Assembly (NCBI GenBank): GCA_950295325.1
Contig: OX485803.1
Coordinates: 16,430,001-16,494,000, forward strand
DNA length: 64,000 nucleotides
From: Polytrichum commune
Taxonomy: Eukaryota > Streptophyta > Polytrichopsida > Polytrichales > Polytrichaceae
Direction: 5' to 3'
The first letter of the stretch is position 1. Each line of letters opens with the position of its first letter. Made by a program: the position numbers and the translations under genes. The notes under the pieces were generated by a model, which searched no databases, had not been told where the DNA came from, and saw only the letters and a list, made by a program, of their open reading frames with translations. Positions 1 through 12,857 of this stretch are shown here, piece by piece.

Positions 1-1005
1 AATCGCAACCTCTTTCTTTGAAAAAAGATCATCATATAATTGCTTAGTAATATTATGTGTTGTAAACTGCTTGAAAGGGTATAACATCATGTACTTCTTA
101 ATGTTTTTAGTTAAAAACGACCCTCTCTAAAAATTAGATAATATATCATGTGCATTATTAGAATCAAAACTGACATTTGTATACAAAATTTCGAACTCAT
201 ATACACACCGAAAATCACCATTGTCACATATGATTTTAATTCAACTTCCTTTTTACATATTTGTGCTAAATACGAACTAAAGATCATAAGCCAAATAAAT
301 AAAATGCTATTCTAATGCTTGTCGGGGGTCACTCATACAAATTAGTCATGTATCTCGATTAAGAACACGCTCGGTCCTCTTAACGGTAAACTTACTCAAA
401 TTTAGCCTCCCTATTTGGTCAACGAGTGTCCACGAGAGATTGACCGCTTCCCTAATATGAGATAGTTGGTATCATTTCAATTTCAACCCGCAATGTTGAA
501 AAGGTCTCGTGCCCAACAATCATATAACATCTAACAATATATAAACATGTCATTCAACACTTACATGAGATTTCGTGCAACATGCCACCCAGAATGCTGC
601 AACCTCACGAGTGTTTCCAAATTCCAAACATAAGTTGGACTTGATCAAGAGAATAACAACAAGTTGGCAAGTTTGATTTCAATGGGCACAAGGAATACAC
701 CGAAACTACCTTATGTGCCACGAGGTTGCCCCACACCCAAGGGGCCACTTCACACACGAGCCAAGGTCCGTGACCATGTATAGTAGAGGTGCCTATTCCT
801 AATCAAGACCCCATCGGCAATCTATAGGGCATCATAATTTTGATAAGGCTAAGATTAAATTTCGATCAAGTTGGTATTGAACTTTGATCAGGACGGAACC
901 AATAATGCAATGACACATGTCTTAGTTTTGAGTGTTAGAGTGAGGAAGAATGAGTCGTTAAAACAAGTAGTTATGGCGAACTTTAGACGTTGATAATATG
1001 TTTGG

Positions 1006-1356
1006 CTCGGGGGGGGGGGGGGTGGTAGTCATTGGTTGGAGTAGCAATATACGTGCAAACAAATGATAGGGTATTTTAAAAACATGGGGGCAAAAAAATA
1101 TAAATGGACTTAAGAGTAATATAGGGTATCAAAAATGGCACTGGACATCTTTAAAGTACTATAGGGTATGGAATAATAGATCATTTGGAACTATAAGTAA
1201 TGCAAGCCATTTTTCTATCAACCCAAAGTAGAAAATTAGATAATGATAGCATGTGAAAAAAAAAAAAGAGAATTGAAAGTAATACCCCCCTATAAAATAG
1301 TGGTTGTTCGCACCTATATCCTTAGCTTTTTAACACAGTGCCCCCCCCCCCCGAGG
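1006..1356. mobile_element. Small inverted-repeat element with poly-G/poly-C ends
   Basis: The left end reads CTCGGGGGGG and the right end is its inverse, CCCCCCCGAG. It is flanked on both sides by TGTTTGG (999-1005 and 1357-1363). The related repeat at 60226-64000 lacks this roughly 350-bp block at the matching place (near 62110). A 7-8 bp target duplication would suit a hAT-type element, but the exact ends are uncertain by a base or two. Confidence 0.5.
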
Positions 1357-2492
1357 TGTTTGGGCCAACTTTGGTGTCGAAAATTTGTAGTAGTTTCGAT
1401 TTAAGGAATAAAATTACTGATAAAAATTGCAACCCTCTCGATTTCCATCATCCTGCACAAGAAAATTTTACATGGCTTTATGCTTCTCAAGATGTGGTGT
1501 AGAATCTCTTAAGTGGTCAACAATGGGCGCTTCTACTCTAATTGTGAGGGTCCTTCACTCTCATCCAAAAGCCATACTAGTTGTTTAACTGACACGTCTT
1601 TCGGGGTTTGTTTCATGCCTCCCTCTTAGAGGTGGGCCTGATGCAAATTTCGGTAGACTATGAAACATTATATATAGATTGCTATGTAGGATTCCATGTA
1701 GGCTTTTCATCCATGATAAAATATTTGGGCCCTTAGGCCTTCATCATCTAGTGTGAAGTGGCTTTAATATGTTGACGATGTACATTATTTTGAATATTTA
1801 CTACATTAATAACAAAATATAACAATTTTATATTGTGATGTGGTTGCTATACGGATGGATAAACAAGTTATAGATTTTGTGTTTTGGGCTGATCCAAGGT
1901 ATTTTGCATGGGTAAGGAGACAACCTAATTGCAAAGGCAACCTAATTGCACGTGGTAGTGTACACATGTCACAAGTCATCATGGCATCTTAATGGGAGAT
2001 TGAGCTACTTTGATATAAGGGCCACTTTACAATGGAGCTTGAGGGCCCTTGACTTGTAGTATACAAATTATGTGATTGTTTGGAAAGTTGGAGACAATCC
2101 AAGTTCACTTTCCACTAGTCTTTGATGTCCTAAGGGACCAAAGAAATTTGAATGATTGAAAAATCTACAGGGTGTTCTTCATGGGAATAAGTGGATAGTA
2201 TTTTATGGTCTACCATATATTGCATTAAACCCATTACGAAGAGGTGGGTTTGATGCAAAAATTGGGCAAAATGATTACATATGTCACAAGTCATAATGAC
2301 ATTTGAACGGGAGATCAAACTTCTATGTATAAGCTTAGGTACCAAAATTCATCTTATTTTCAAATCAGACAAGAGTTCCCTACCAATATCAGTGAATGCA
2401 TGGGGTACCAATAATCAACATCAATACCAATATAAAGAGCGAACACATGGGTTTGAAAATTGTAATAGTAGTCAAGTATTGTTGTTTGGTGG

Positions 2493-2917
2493 CCACGGGG
2501 AGGTCACTCCATTGTCAAGTTGAAAACCATGTGCAAACAAAGTTTGCTACCCCTATATTATATGCCATAGATAATTTTAAAAATTATGATATTTTTCCTA
2601 CATATACATAACCATTGATAATATCTTTTGCAATTTTTTTTGAAATTTTTAGCCATCTTCATTTTTGTAGTAATTGTTTTAGTTCAATTCCACGTCATTC
2701 TAGTTAGAAACAATATTTAAAAAAGCATTTAAATCATCAATTTTGGTTATCATATTTTACTATGTAATAGATACCATGTATATCTACTCATGAAAAAAAA
2801 TTGACAAAATTATTGACCCATTTTGGTGATGCAACTTAGAATATATATATATATACATATATATTCCTTTTTTTTGCACGTGGTTTTCAACTTCACAATG
2901 GAGTGACCTCCCCGTGC
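2493..2917. mobile_element. MITE with about 43-bp terminal inverted repeats
   Basis: The left terminus begins CACGGGGAGGTCACTCCATT and the right terminus is its near-perfect inverse. The match runs inward for about 43 bases. TGGTGG lies on both sides (2487-2492 and 2918-2923). The other copy of the surrounding repeat has the empty site near 63416. The element is 425 bp, AT-rich and has no ORF, so it is non-autonomous. The superfamily was not determined. Confidence 0.75.
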
Positions 2918-3368
2918 TGGTGGGTATGTTGGGGTGAGAAAATAAATTTTTATCCAAGTTTTTTTTGGGTCAATACTACTCTAAACCATATTGAGACTAG
3001 TTTAACTTTGCCTAGGTTTGAAGATTCTTGCATGGTACATATACCTAAATGATTATGAAAAAATAATATTCTCCAATACCCATACCTTATTTCTATAAAA
3101 AAAAAGGTGAAATTCTTATTATAGATACCCCAATGGCATAAACCTAAAATCTAAAATGATACTAGTTCAACATTGGTCATGCCCACACCACCAAGTAGGG
3201 GATACTTGACTTTTAGCTAAGGATACACGACCGGCCTTGTTTTTGGGCTATATAGCTAACGATCTATGAGAGGTGGAGTTCAGTTAGACTAGGGTGCATT
3301 GTCCATGGCATTTAGTATCACTTTTTGAAGTTACATGATGGTATGAAACACTACATACGTGCATGCAC

Positions 3369-3391
3369 GTATGTATGTATGTATGTATGTA
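3369..3391. repeat. ATGT microsatellite
   Basis: A short run of the tetranucleotide GTAT/ATGT. A longer and more variable run sits at the equivalent place of the right-hand copy (63663-63772). Confidence 0.85.
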
Positions 3392-3597
3392 CAAATCATA
3401 CAAGAGGTTATCATGTTAATGGGATCATGTAGATCTTATGGTATGTTAATATGTTAATTTTGAATTTTTTGAATGTCATGGATGTAACATGTTATTGATG
3501 ATATGGATGTTAAAATTTCAAATTTAATCGTTAACAATTTGAGGGTTTTAAAAAATGTGCACTTTTTGATAGGAAATTGAGTTTCAATTCCAATGGC

Positions 3598-4837
3598 AAA
3601 AGCACTCCCTCGGTTTCCGGAGTAGGGCAAGGCTTTGGAACTTCACATCAGCTCACCCACTTCTTTTTTTAAAACAATTGAGTTGTTAGTACACTAAATA
3701 TTGTATTTAGTGTCACCAATCTTAATTGTCTTGCTCTACACTAAATGTAAATTGTTCCTGTAGTGACACAAACACTAAATGCAAACCGAACATTACTTGT
3801 CATTCCTTATTAAAAAAAGAATCGGGCATTCATATAGTTATGATGTTGCAAATACTAAGTAATTCTTCATTTAAAGTTCAATCATCCGTAACAATATTCC
3901 TTTACAAAAATGTTAGGATACAAAGTACACCAAAAGTTGACAATTTAAAAGTAATTTAGGATTACAATATTTGTAGAACAATTCACAAAGTGGTTAAACA
4001 TTGAAAGTCAAGAGGTGTAGGATTGATTGTAGTTGCAAGTAGAATCATTGTAGAAAATTTCAGCCTTAGTTGTCCTCATTCTTGCACCATAGTTGCAACA
4101 TTCTTCGCCATATTCAACTTACATACCTTATCTTTTTTCGTGAGAAGAAAATAAACATGTAGATGAGGGCATTATGCTTAGAGTTTGGGACACATTTTCT
4201 ACGAGTGCATTGCATGATGTCATAATGCCCTTTCCTTAAACTTTAGCCTATTTTGGGAATAATTGGACAAATAAGAACAAAGGAAGAAAAAAAAACAATA
4301 GTTTTTCACGTATTGAATATGAACCTAATTTCATACAAGCTCCAAATTTTGTGAGGAAAAATGGTTGTGGCTTTGACTTGGATTTGCTCTTCATCTCACA
4401 CCAATTACGTGTTTCATATCCTAGGAGAAAGAGGTGCAAGGCTAAAAACGTCAAGTTTAGGCACAATCACCAAACTACATGGTAAGTTTAGCCTCCATCT
4501 CCCACCCCATGCTCAGTGGCTTAGGAATTGTGTGAGCTGTGGAAAGTGATCCATTATAAACCACTCCACACTGTAGGTTTATGGTTGATTCATCCCAAAT
4601 TAGTTTCTTGAAACCAACTCAAAGTCTCTAATCTTAGTTATGTGAGCAAATGTGCTAAAAAGAGAATGAAAACCCCAAGCTACTAGAGATACGCATGTTG
4701 CCACAAATCATTGGCAACAGTGTTGTGTTTGCAGATCTCTACATAAAAAACTAAAAACTAAAATGAAGTTACATGCATTCGGATATAATCTCCAGTGCAT
4801 ACAAATACAACTCATACTTCAAAATACTTAACTACAA
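3598..4837. other. AT-rich stretch without a recognisable gene
   Basis: Only short random-looking frames are present. Around 3693-3785 there are several inverted copies of the motif ACACTAAAT. They resemble the ends of the small element at 55595-55920, so a decayed relative may lie here. Confidence 0.6.
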
Positions 4838-6730
4838 AATACATTTAGTCAATCACCAATATAAATTTTAATACACGATAGTTATAAACTATCAATGTTT
4901 CAAAACCACATTTGTGGAAAGTTTAGGAATAGATGGTAATTTGTTTGCATTCCATTTTACTTGGTTGTAGTGGTATAGATGTACCCAACCCATGTATTCG
5001 GGCTTACTCCGAACACATCATATATCATATAGTCGGTGATGTAGACTTGGCCAAAAAATTCCATGTAAGTTGAAGGTGAGAATGTTAGTAAAAACATCAA
5101 TCTACAAATGGGATCTATACATGTGATCGAAATTGGAGTTACATCTCTGCCATCGGTAATTTCGAGCCCGAGCTGTTCAGCATCTGCTCACGGGCGACCA
5201 TTTGGCGTTCGGATCGGTATATTCGATCGCACTGGGAGGTCGCGGGGAAGCAAGGGTTTGGTTGCACAGGACGAGGTTTCGGATTTCGAGGTCGTAGGGG
5301 ATGGAAGGCAGCGGCGGTGTGGTGAGGAAGGTTAATTGGAGTTGATTTGAGGGTGTGGTATGGTGTGTCGGGAGGTCGCGGGGAAGCAAGGGTTTGGTTG
5401 CACAGGATGAGGTTTTGGATTTTGAGGTCGTAGGGGATGGAAGGCAGCGGCGGTGTGGTGAGGAAGGTTAATTGGAGTTGATTTGAGGGTGTGGTATGGT
5501 GTGTCGTGGTGGTGTTACGCGATCGCGAAGGGAGGGAGGGAGAAGTGAAGGTGGGGGTAGGGTTGAGTGAATCTGTGGATCGAGTGGAAGAGAGGGAGAG
5601 GGAGAGAGAGAGAGTGTGAAAGTGGCGTGTGATGAGGTTGCGACGACTCTCTTCTGTCATTCTACGGATAGCGGTGCGATGCGAATGTTGATTTGTTCGG
5701 AGGAGGCTGCCCCGGTTCCGTCCCGTCCTGTCGTCCATCATGGTACGTTGTGGCGCTTGCCCTTTGCCCTTGCGTTAGGGTTTCTTGCTCCTCCTGTTTC
5801 TTGCTCTCGGTGGACCTCAGGGCCGGTGCGCTGAGGCAGGAGTTTTTACTGAGCCCCTTCATTCATATCGGTTGAATGTACACAGACACCACAAAGCTCT
5901 AAGCGTTTCAGAACCTCCGTGTGTACAAGCAAACATAAACATGAAGTTGCAACTATAAGTAGTTCAAAACTCATTGAAGATTCATGGCCTTATTTTACTT
6001 AAAGTGTACATAGTGGTAGAGTGGTCACTAATCTCAATGGAACTTCGATCTCCACCAGGTGCTCACGCAGGGTGTCTGTGAAGAGAAGTTCTGTGAGTGC
6101 AATATAGGGTAAGGAAAGAGACATAATGTGCCGGGATCTTGCGCACCTTTAGAAGCTAGGGGTGTGTACCGAAAGGTTCGTTAGAGATTGCCAGGATGCG
6201 AGGCTGGCCGTGCTCGAATGATTCGTGAGTAATATTGTTTTGAGAAATGTACGGATGTTTTTTTCTTCTCCAAGAAACGCGGTTGAGGAGAATGTGTGAA
6301 ATCGAATGACCTCATTGGGAGATGTGGTATAGTTCATGGGCCCAGGCATTATCTACTCTTTCTATGTCATCTCCCCATTCAAAATTCAGGATCTCAGTAT
6401 ATTAGGGCATGGCGAACAATCGTGATACAATATAATTAGTGGGAAATGGTTACGAGCGTATGTTAGGGCATGGATCTTGTCACACCGACATAGACTACTC
6501 GTTTCGGTGCATGTGGAACTGATGATTTGGAAAATTAGAGTTGCAGAGGTAGCATGCATCACGGTAGAATATGAGTGTGGGGTGAGGTTTCTCAATTTTG
6601 AAAATGTAGTAGAATTGATAACTTTCCAGTGACCTTTTATTTCGAATTTTTCTTACCATGAATTTTGTACGAGAGACCATACCTCCTTCAATCCCTTTCA
6701 AATTCTGTCCAAGCACTCGGATTTATGATG
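4838..6730. repeat. Duplicated segment, copy A (copy B at 7524-8595)
   Basis: Copies A and B start with the same AATACATTTAGTCAATC sequence and end at the same GGATTTATGATG. Copy B lacks about 0.7 kb that copy A has (about 5600-6294), which includes the candidate myosin start codon. Copy A also holds a purine-rich GAGAGGGAGAG tract near 5588-5620. Part of copy A (about 5840-6060) recurs at 58632-58870. Confidence 0.85.
5234..5505. repeat. Two tandem copies of a 136-bp unit
   Basis: Units 5234-5369 and 5370-5505 both begin GGGAGGTCGCGGGGAAGC and are nearly identical. Copy B at 7524-8595 has only one such unit, so the tandem duplication arose in copy A. Open frames across this stretch are by-products of GC-rich sequence. 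Confidence 0.9.
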
Positions 6731-7425
6731 TCTTGGTCACTGTATGCCCTGGTTTGTCTGTACTAGTTTCATGTACCTAATTATATCTAATTAGGGCTAC
6801 ATTGAGGTCCCAACGATCATTTTGCTGTAGAAGACGAGAGCTAGGAAGTTAATACCGTCAAAATATAAAGCTAGGATCGTTTGTAGTGGTTCTGAGTGGG
6901 CCACATCGTGTGTCAAAGTTTGTAATTTTCTTCTTTCCAGCCTACGTTTTGATGGCTGTAATTTGGTGTATCTTGCAAAAATATGCCATGAAGAATAAAT
7001 TTATTATGATGGGCCGATTCTACTGAGTGCAATTTCATAGGTTCTTCCTGGATTTGTGTAACTTGCATCAGGTGCAGCAAGGATGCAGACTATTTCTGTA
7101 TTGTTCGGGCTCTCATTCTTTCGTACTTAATTCGTTAGTTATGTAGAATTTTTTGTTTTTCTACAGTTGTGGTAACATTCAATTCAGGGCCGCTGGACTT
7201 GCACTTTCGTTCTTGTAGTGTCATTTTTTGTAATCATAGTTATGGCAGGATGACTTCGCCTGACTAGTGAACTTTATTTGGTGGCTTTGTGTGCAGTCGA
7301 CTGCAATGAATATTGCAGTGGGGGCCCAAGTCTGGGTTGAGGACCCAGAATTGGCCTGGTGTGAGGCAGAGGTCTATGAAATCAACGGCAAGAAGGTCAA
7401 AGCCTGAACCATCAAAGGACAAGAG
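5740..7425 (+). pseudogene. Fragment of a class XI myosin gene (N-terminal exons)
   Basis: The segment 7297-7425 reads as a 43-codon exon between an AG acceptor (TTGTGTGCAG) and a GT donor (GTATAT). Its translation contains AVGAQVWVEDPELAWCEAEV followed by the INGKKV stretch. This matches the SH3-like N-terminal domain that opens plant class XI myosins, the motors of actin-based organelle transport. An in-frame TGA at 7405-7407 breaks it. A plausible first exon ends with ATG at 5740-5742 directly before a GTACGT donor. That would give a phase-0 intron after the start Met, which fits the very short first coding exon of plant myosin genes. No later myosin exon (motor, IQ or tail) is seen before the next repeat begins. 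I take this as a captured or duplicated 5' gene fragment, not a working gene. Family recognition is firm; the exon-1 assignment is inference. Confidence 0.72.
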
Positions 7426-7523
7426 GTATATTGAGTAACTTCCTGCTCTGGAAAAAGGGTGTGGCACTGGCTAACACTTATGAAATTGGACATCAGACAT
7501 CTGCAAGAGTGTTTTTTGTGTGG

Positions 7524-8595
7524 AATACATTTAGTCAATCACCAATATAAATTTTAATACACGATAGTTATAAACTATCAATGTTTCAAAACCACATTTG
7601 TGGAAAGTTTAGGAATAGATGGTAATTTGTTTACATTCCATTTTACTTGGTTGTAGTGGTATAGATGTACCCAACCCATGTATTCGGGCTTACTCCAAAC
7701 ACATCATATATCATATATCCGAGATGTAGACTTCGCCCAAATATTCCATGTAAGTTGGAGGTAAAAATGTTAGTAAAACATCGATCTTTAAATGGGATCT
7801 ATACATGTGATCGAAATTGGAGTTACATCTCTGCCATCGGTAATTTCGAGCCCCAGCTGTTCAGAATCTGCTCACGGGCGACCATTTGGCGTTCGGATCG
7901 GTATATTCAATCCCACGGGGAGGTCACGGGGAAGCAAGGGTTTGGTTGCACAGGACGAGGTTTCGGATTATGAGGTCGTAAGGGATGGAAGGCAGCGGCG
8001 GTGTGGTGAGGAAGGTTAATTGGAGTTGATTTGAGGGTGTGGTATGGTGTGTCATGGTGGTGTGACGCGATTGCGAAGGGAGGGAGGGAGGAGTGAAAGT
8101 GGCGGTAGGGTTGAGTGGATCTGTGGATCGAGTGGAAGAGAGGGAGAGTAGAGCGTGTGACATCGAATGACCTCATTGGGAGATGTGGTATAGTTCATGA
8201 GCCCAGGCATTATCTACTCTTTCTATGGCATCTTCCCATTCGAAATTCAAGATCTCAGTATATTAGGGCATGGCAAACAATCATGACACAATATAGTTAG
8301 TGGGGAATGGTTACGTGTGTATGTTAGGGCATGGATCTTGTCACACCGACATAGACTACTCGGTTCGGTGCATGTGGAGCTGAGGATCTGGGAAATTAGA
8401 GTTGCAGAGGTAGCATGCATCACGGTAGAATATGAGTGTGGGGTGAGATTTCTGAATTTTGAAAATGTAGGAGAATTGATAACCTTCCAGCGACCTTTTA
8501 TGTGGAATTTTTCTTGCCATGAATTTTGTACGAGAGACCATACCTCCTTCAATCCCTTTCAAATTCTGTCCAAGCACTCGGATTTATGATGTGTT
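7524..8595. repeat. Duplicated segment, copy B
   Basis: Homologous to 4838-6730 but shorter: it lacks one 136-bp unit and the roughly 0.7-kb block with the candidate start codon. It follows directly after the myosin exon fragment, so the fragment is sandwiched between the two copies. Confidence 0.85.
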
Positions 8596-11012
8596 GGCAT
8601 AGGTGATGAACTGCAGGGTGCCTGTTTAGTGACCTTCACACCCGCTATGCATCATACCTTTGTCGCTTTATGTTGAATCAAGGCATATGGATGTTGAGGT
8701 TGGTGATGAGATGTACACCAATATCCAATTTGCTAGACACTGGACATAGGTGAGGAACTTGAGAGTCCCTTTTTATTGACCCTCAGAGCAGCTGTGCATC
8801 GTACCTTGGTTGCTTAATGTTGATTCAGTGCATAGATGTTTTGAGTCAATACATATGGATGTAGAGGCTTGTGATGACATGACCCAAACGGGGTCAGAGA
8901 GGCTCACCTTTTGTAGCTCCCTCTTAATTTATATTTTAGCAAACGCTACTTCTGTTGGGTTCCTGACATTAGCTCCCATCATCTCATGCGCATCAAGGAA
9001 ACTAGCCTTACAAGCTCTTCAATAATCTTGGAAGCAGATGAGTACTGTAGCGAAATGTTGTCAAGATGTGCAATCTTGAAGTGCTTAGTTGCCCATAAAG
9101 CTGCACTCCAACCAATTCATTCTTTGAATCAATGTTGGATCAACATTAAACATTTGAAGTGATGTTGAATTAGCCGTTGGGCAAATTTTGGAACACCCCT
9201 GTGAAGATATTGAGCCGTGAATGGGCTGTAATAAGTTTGATTCAACATTACATGCTGACCCTTGACGGATGTGTAGTCTGGACTCTAGACGAATTTTGCA
9301 CTAGCTGCGAGGAACAAATATGATAAATTTTAATCCTTTTAGAGGTAGGGAAGAGATTCTCAGAGTATTCAACTTTGGGACAGCCGTAGACATCTAAGAA
9401 TGCGTATACTTTGTGTGCAGTGTCTTGGATACATTTATTGCTTCAGCAAATTACCAGATTTTGTGCCACCCAGGCGTCTCCCACGTACTTGTCTGGCGCT
9501 TTTCCACCATCTGTGGCTGAGGTACTTTTATACATAATGAACATTTGAAGGATCCGTATCAATGGCTTGCTTCGTAATTCCTCACTTGTGCAATGCGCAT
9601 GAAAAATTGATTGCTTGCAATTAAATCTACCATCATGTAGAAGTAATTCAATAACTTTGTTTCTCTATTCAACTGCTTTTGATGACTTTTTGCTCTATGT
9701 GCCACACCAACACTTGAAGATCCTTAATTGCTCATTTTACATGGAACCTTGTTGGCCTCGTAACTTGCACTTCATTGACAATTTTTATCGGAGTAGGGGC
9801 TTGTACTATGTGTTGATTAGAATTGGTAATCTTTAGTGGCCTTTTTAAATCAAGTAATCTACATATTTATATGACGGTAGAGAAAATAATGATCAAATCT
9901 TTTACTACAATGTATGGATAATGTGAAGGTAATCTTTGCTTTTTATACTTTTTGAAGAACTTTTTTTGTGGCAATTTACTCTAGTTTCATGAGCATGTAT
10001 GCAATATATGCAGCTAAAAACCTTATGAACTTGATTGTGCATCTTTATTTAATCCAAAGAGTGTTGTAAACTTCAATTTTTAAAGACATTCTAGGTAATT
10101 TTATACCTCTCATCTTCACTGCATCCAAAGTCAATGTCCATTGAACTAAACGCAAGGATGACAATATTGGGTTGCTAGCCAAGACAAAATAGGAGTATAA
10201 TTATTAACTAAAATCATAAATTTGTACATTGAGAGTTGTAACTTGCAAGAGGTTGCTTCAAAATTTTGAAAGGGAGATTGAATGGAGTGTTGATTCCTAG
10301 GACTTGACGACTTGCATTTGGGTGACCATCCACTTTCAACACCGAGTGGCTTATAAGTCAATGTGGAGAAGCCTATGGGTTACATCTAGTTGATAACTTT
10401 GTCTTATTTTTCATTAACTACAATTATTATAGAAGTAGAGTTTTTATTCTTGTATATAATCTAGAACTCCCAATTCTTATCTCGGGGGAGCAAGGTGTAG
10501 TTACTAATGTTGTGCACTTGCTCATGTTATGAATGAAGCACTGAAGTATATGCTACACTTATGTAGTTTTAAGTGTGTTGAATTTGTCTCTAGGAACGTT
10601 ATCAAATGTTACAATTTTGGGGTTTTGGAGTATGTTGGGAAAATCTTGAATTAAGCATAATAGCCCCTATCTAGATACTCAAAAAATGCATGTACATACG
10701 AAATTAAAAAAAAGGTGTTCTTGTCGTGTTTCACATGTTCCTAATAAGAGAGCACTTGGGGCCAAGGCTAACTAAATTGATATGTTTGCATCTATTATTG
10801 GCTACTTTAATGACAATTTGTATGTACCTATTTCAATTTATATTTTCATTGTGAATTGTAGAGATTTTAGGGGGTTGTCAATATGACTTTATGGTCCATG
10901 GATGTTTGCAGATGGAGTGACCTCTTTCATATGCTTGGACTACGAAGATTATCCCTTCTTTGGATATTTGCCGTTGATGGAGACAATTTAGGCTTCCCGC
11001 AAAAATTTCATC
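8596..11012. other. Stretch without a recognisable gene
   Basis: AT-rich sequence with frequent stops in all frames. I see no family match and no clear repeat. The last few hundred bases would hold the promoter and 5' leader of the kinase-NB-ARC-LRR gene that follows. No TATA element stands out. Confidence 0.5.
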
Positions 11013-12698
11013 ATGGCGGAGCTTTTACAATTGTTTTTTGAGAAACTATCAAGAGTTTGGGGTTGCATTGTCACTTGCTTTATGATGTTCTGGACATATC
11101 GGCAACGAGGAACCATTTACAAATATGACATTGGAGGTGTATTGCAATAGCAGAAGGAAGAAATAAGTAGGCTTGAAGAGATTTCAAATGGGAATGAAAT
11201 ATTGAATAAGAAGCAATGTAAACATCTTCTCACCAAGCTTAACCAAGTCGTAGAATGTGTTGGTAAGATGATCACATTGAATAGTGAGGTCCAAGAGTTC
11301 GGTGTTGCACTTGAGGAGCTATGTTGCATTACACAAAAATTGGGAGTTGTGATCAGTGAATGCGGAAATCAAAATCAAAGTCAAGCAATTGCTTTGCAAA
11401 TAAATAACAAGGAGGCTTTCCGAGAAATTGTGTCCGATTTGAGGTGTTGTTGGGATGTGATTTGTGAGATGCATTCAACAAACCATCTAGGGTCGCATTT
11501 TGAGATGTTTATCATTGATATAGACATGCCCACCTTGAAAGAAATTGAGGATGACGAAAAAGTTCTTCAAGAAAGTCTCAAAGATGGTAGCAACTATGAA
11601 TGGAACGAACATTTACGGCAAAGATTGGGGGATTTGCAACTAGAAGGCGGAGAACTCGATGGTGTGGAGGTTCCAACTGTTATGGATTCATTGAAACCAA
11701 AACTTCTTAAGCAAGTTGGGAAAGGATCATATGGTGTTGTGTTTGAATCAATATGGTTGGGATTTAAATGTGCAACAAAGATTTTGCCAGCTTTAGATGG
11801 AATTGAAAATCTCCGCAAAGAGGTTGGTATTTTGGCCGGCTTGAGCCATCCAAATCTCATCAAATTCATTTATTGTGGAGTTGGTCGGAGCATAGACGAG
11901 TTATGTTCTTGGACTCTCAAAGGTTTACGGAAATGCAAAGGAGGAAATGGCAAAACTCTTGACAATTTGTATTTAGTGATGGAGTTCATGGACATGAGCT
12001 TGAGTGGCATGTTGAAGAAGCAACCTAAACCATTACCATATCTTCTTGCAATTGATATTATGCATCAAATTGCAAGTGGTGTGTGTTATCTTCATGACAT
12101 GCATGTTGCCCATCTTGATTTGAAGCCGGACAATGTGCTCATGAAACCCAATTCCATTATAGAAGGAAAATTGAATTTTAGGCGATATTCGGTCAAGTTG
12201 GTTGATTATGGTACTTCCAACATTGAGGTTCCAAGCAAAGTTTCCAAGAACCAAACTTGCCAGCGTGTTGGTACATCTAAGTATATGGCACCGGAGATAA
12301 TTGAACGAAACCTTGAAGCTCATGCAAGTCTATTTCAAGCTGATGTATGGTCCTTTGCTATGACATGTTCAGAGATCTTGTCACAAATTGCTCCATTTGG
12401 GAGCAATTTCGTGCAAACCAAAGACATTTTGAAAAAAATAAAGGAATTTGAGAGGCCAGAGTTGCCAATGAATTGTGAAGAGCTTACGAAGTTGATTGAG
12501 GAATGTTGGGTGGAGGATCCTTCACAAAGGCCGACATTTTTTGAAATTTGTCAGGAATTGATGGATTTGAAGAAAATGTTCTTGAGAGGAACATATTCGG
12601 CAAGCCTACGTCCCAAGTTTGAAAAGGATGGAGCCTCACTCCAAAAGAAGTCAAGAATCGAGAAGGCAAAGGAGGTCAAGGAGAATCATGTAATAAAG
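11013..12698 (+). CDS. Kinase-NB-ARC-LRR immune receptor, exon 1 (kinase)
   Basis: This exon encodes a helical N-terminal region and a Ser/Thr-type protein kinase. The glycine loop GKGSYGVV, the ATP-binding lysine in CATKILPA, the catalytic loop HLDLKPDN, a DYG in place of DFG, and MAPEII are all present, so the domain looks catalytically competent. The exon ends at an AAG/GTACGA donor in phase 0, and the next exon continues with the NB-ARC domain. Kinase-NB-ARC-LRR proteins are an intracellular immune-receptor class known from mosses. The start is uncertain. ATG 11013 is in frame but is followed by an in-frame TAG at 11148-11150. The next in-frame ATG is 11268, which still leaves the kinase whole. 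A TAG made from CAG would fit the flanking codons. A 96-bp intron ending at the TAG is another option. Confidence 0.85.
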
Positions 12699-12857
12699 GT
12701 ACGAGCCATTTTGGTGTTAAAATACTTAAGCAACTACAGTATATATATGTATGTATGTATGTAGCTTTTCATTTTTATTGATTAGATTAAATATAGGTCT
12801 TTGAGGGTGTCATTTTGAATGAGAATTATGTACTTATTGCACGCGTTGTTTATGTAG

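Larger units (their letters stand above)
1..3597. repeat. Left copy of a long dispersed repeat, also at 60226-64000
   Basis: Long stretches match the last 3.8 kb of the window in the same orientation: the opening bases, the segment around 540-720, the segment around 1855-1930, the segment around 2230-2400, and the end near 3560-3597. The copies differ by many substitutions and by separate insertions. Both are cut by the window edges or run past them. A shorter relative lies at 57040-57450, so this is a dispersed family rather than proof of one tandem duplication. No convincing gene was seen inside. Confidence 0.8.

Noticed and set aside
5139-5741. 200-codon Ser/Thr/Pro-rich frame on the minus strand
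   Set aside because: It lies across a 136-bp tandem duplication and a GA-rich tract; composition explains it, and copy B does not keep the frame intact.
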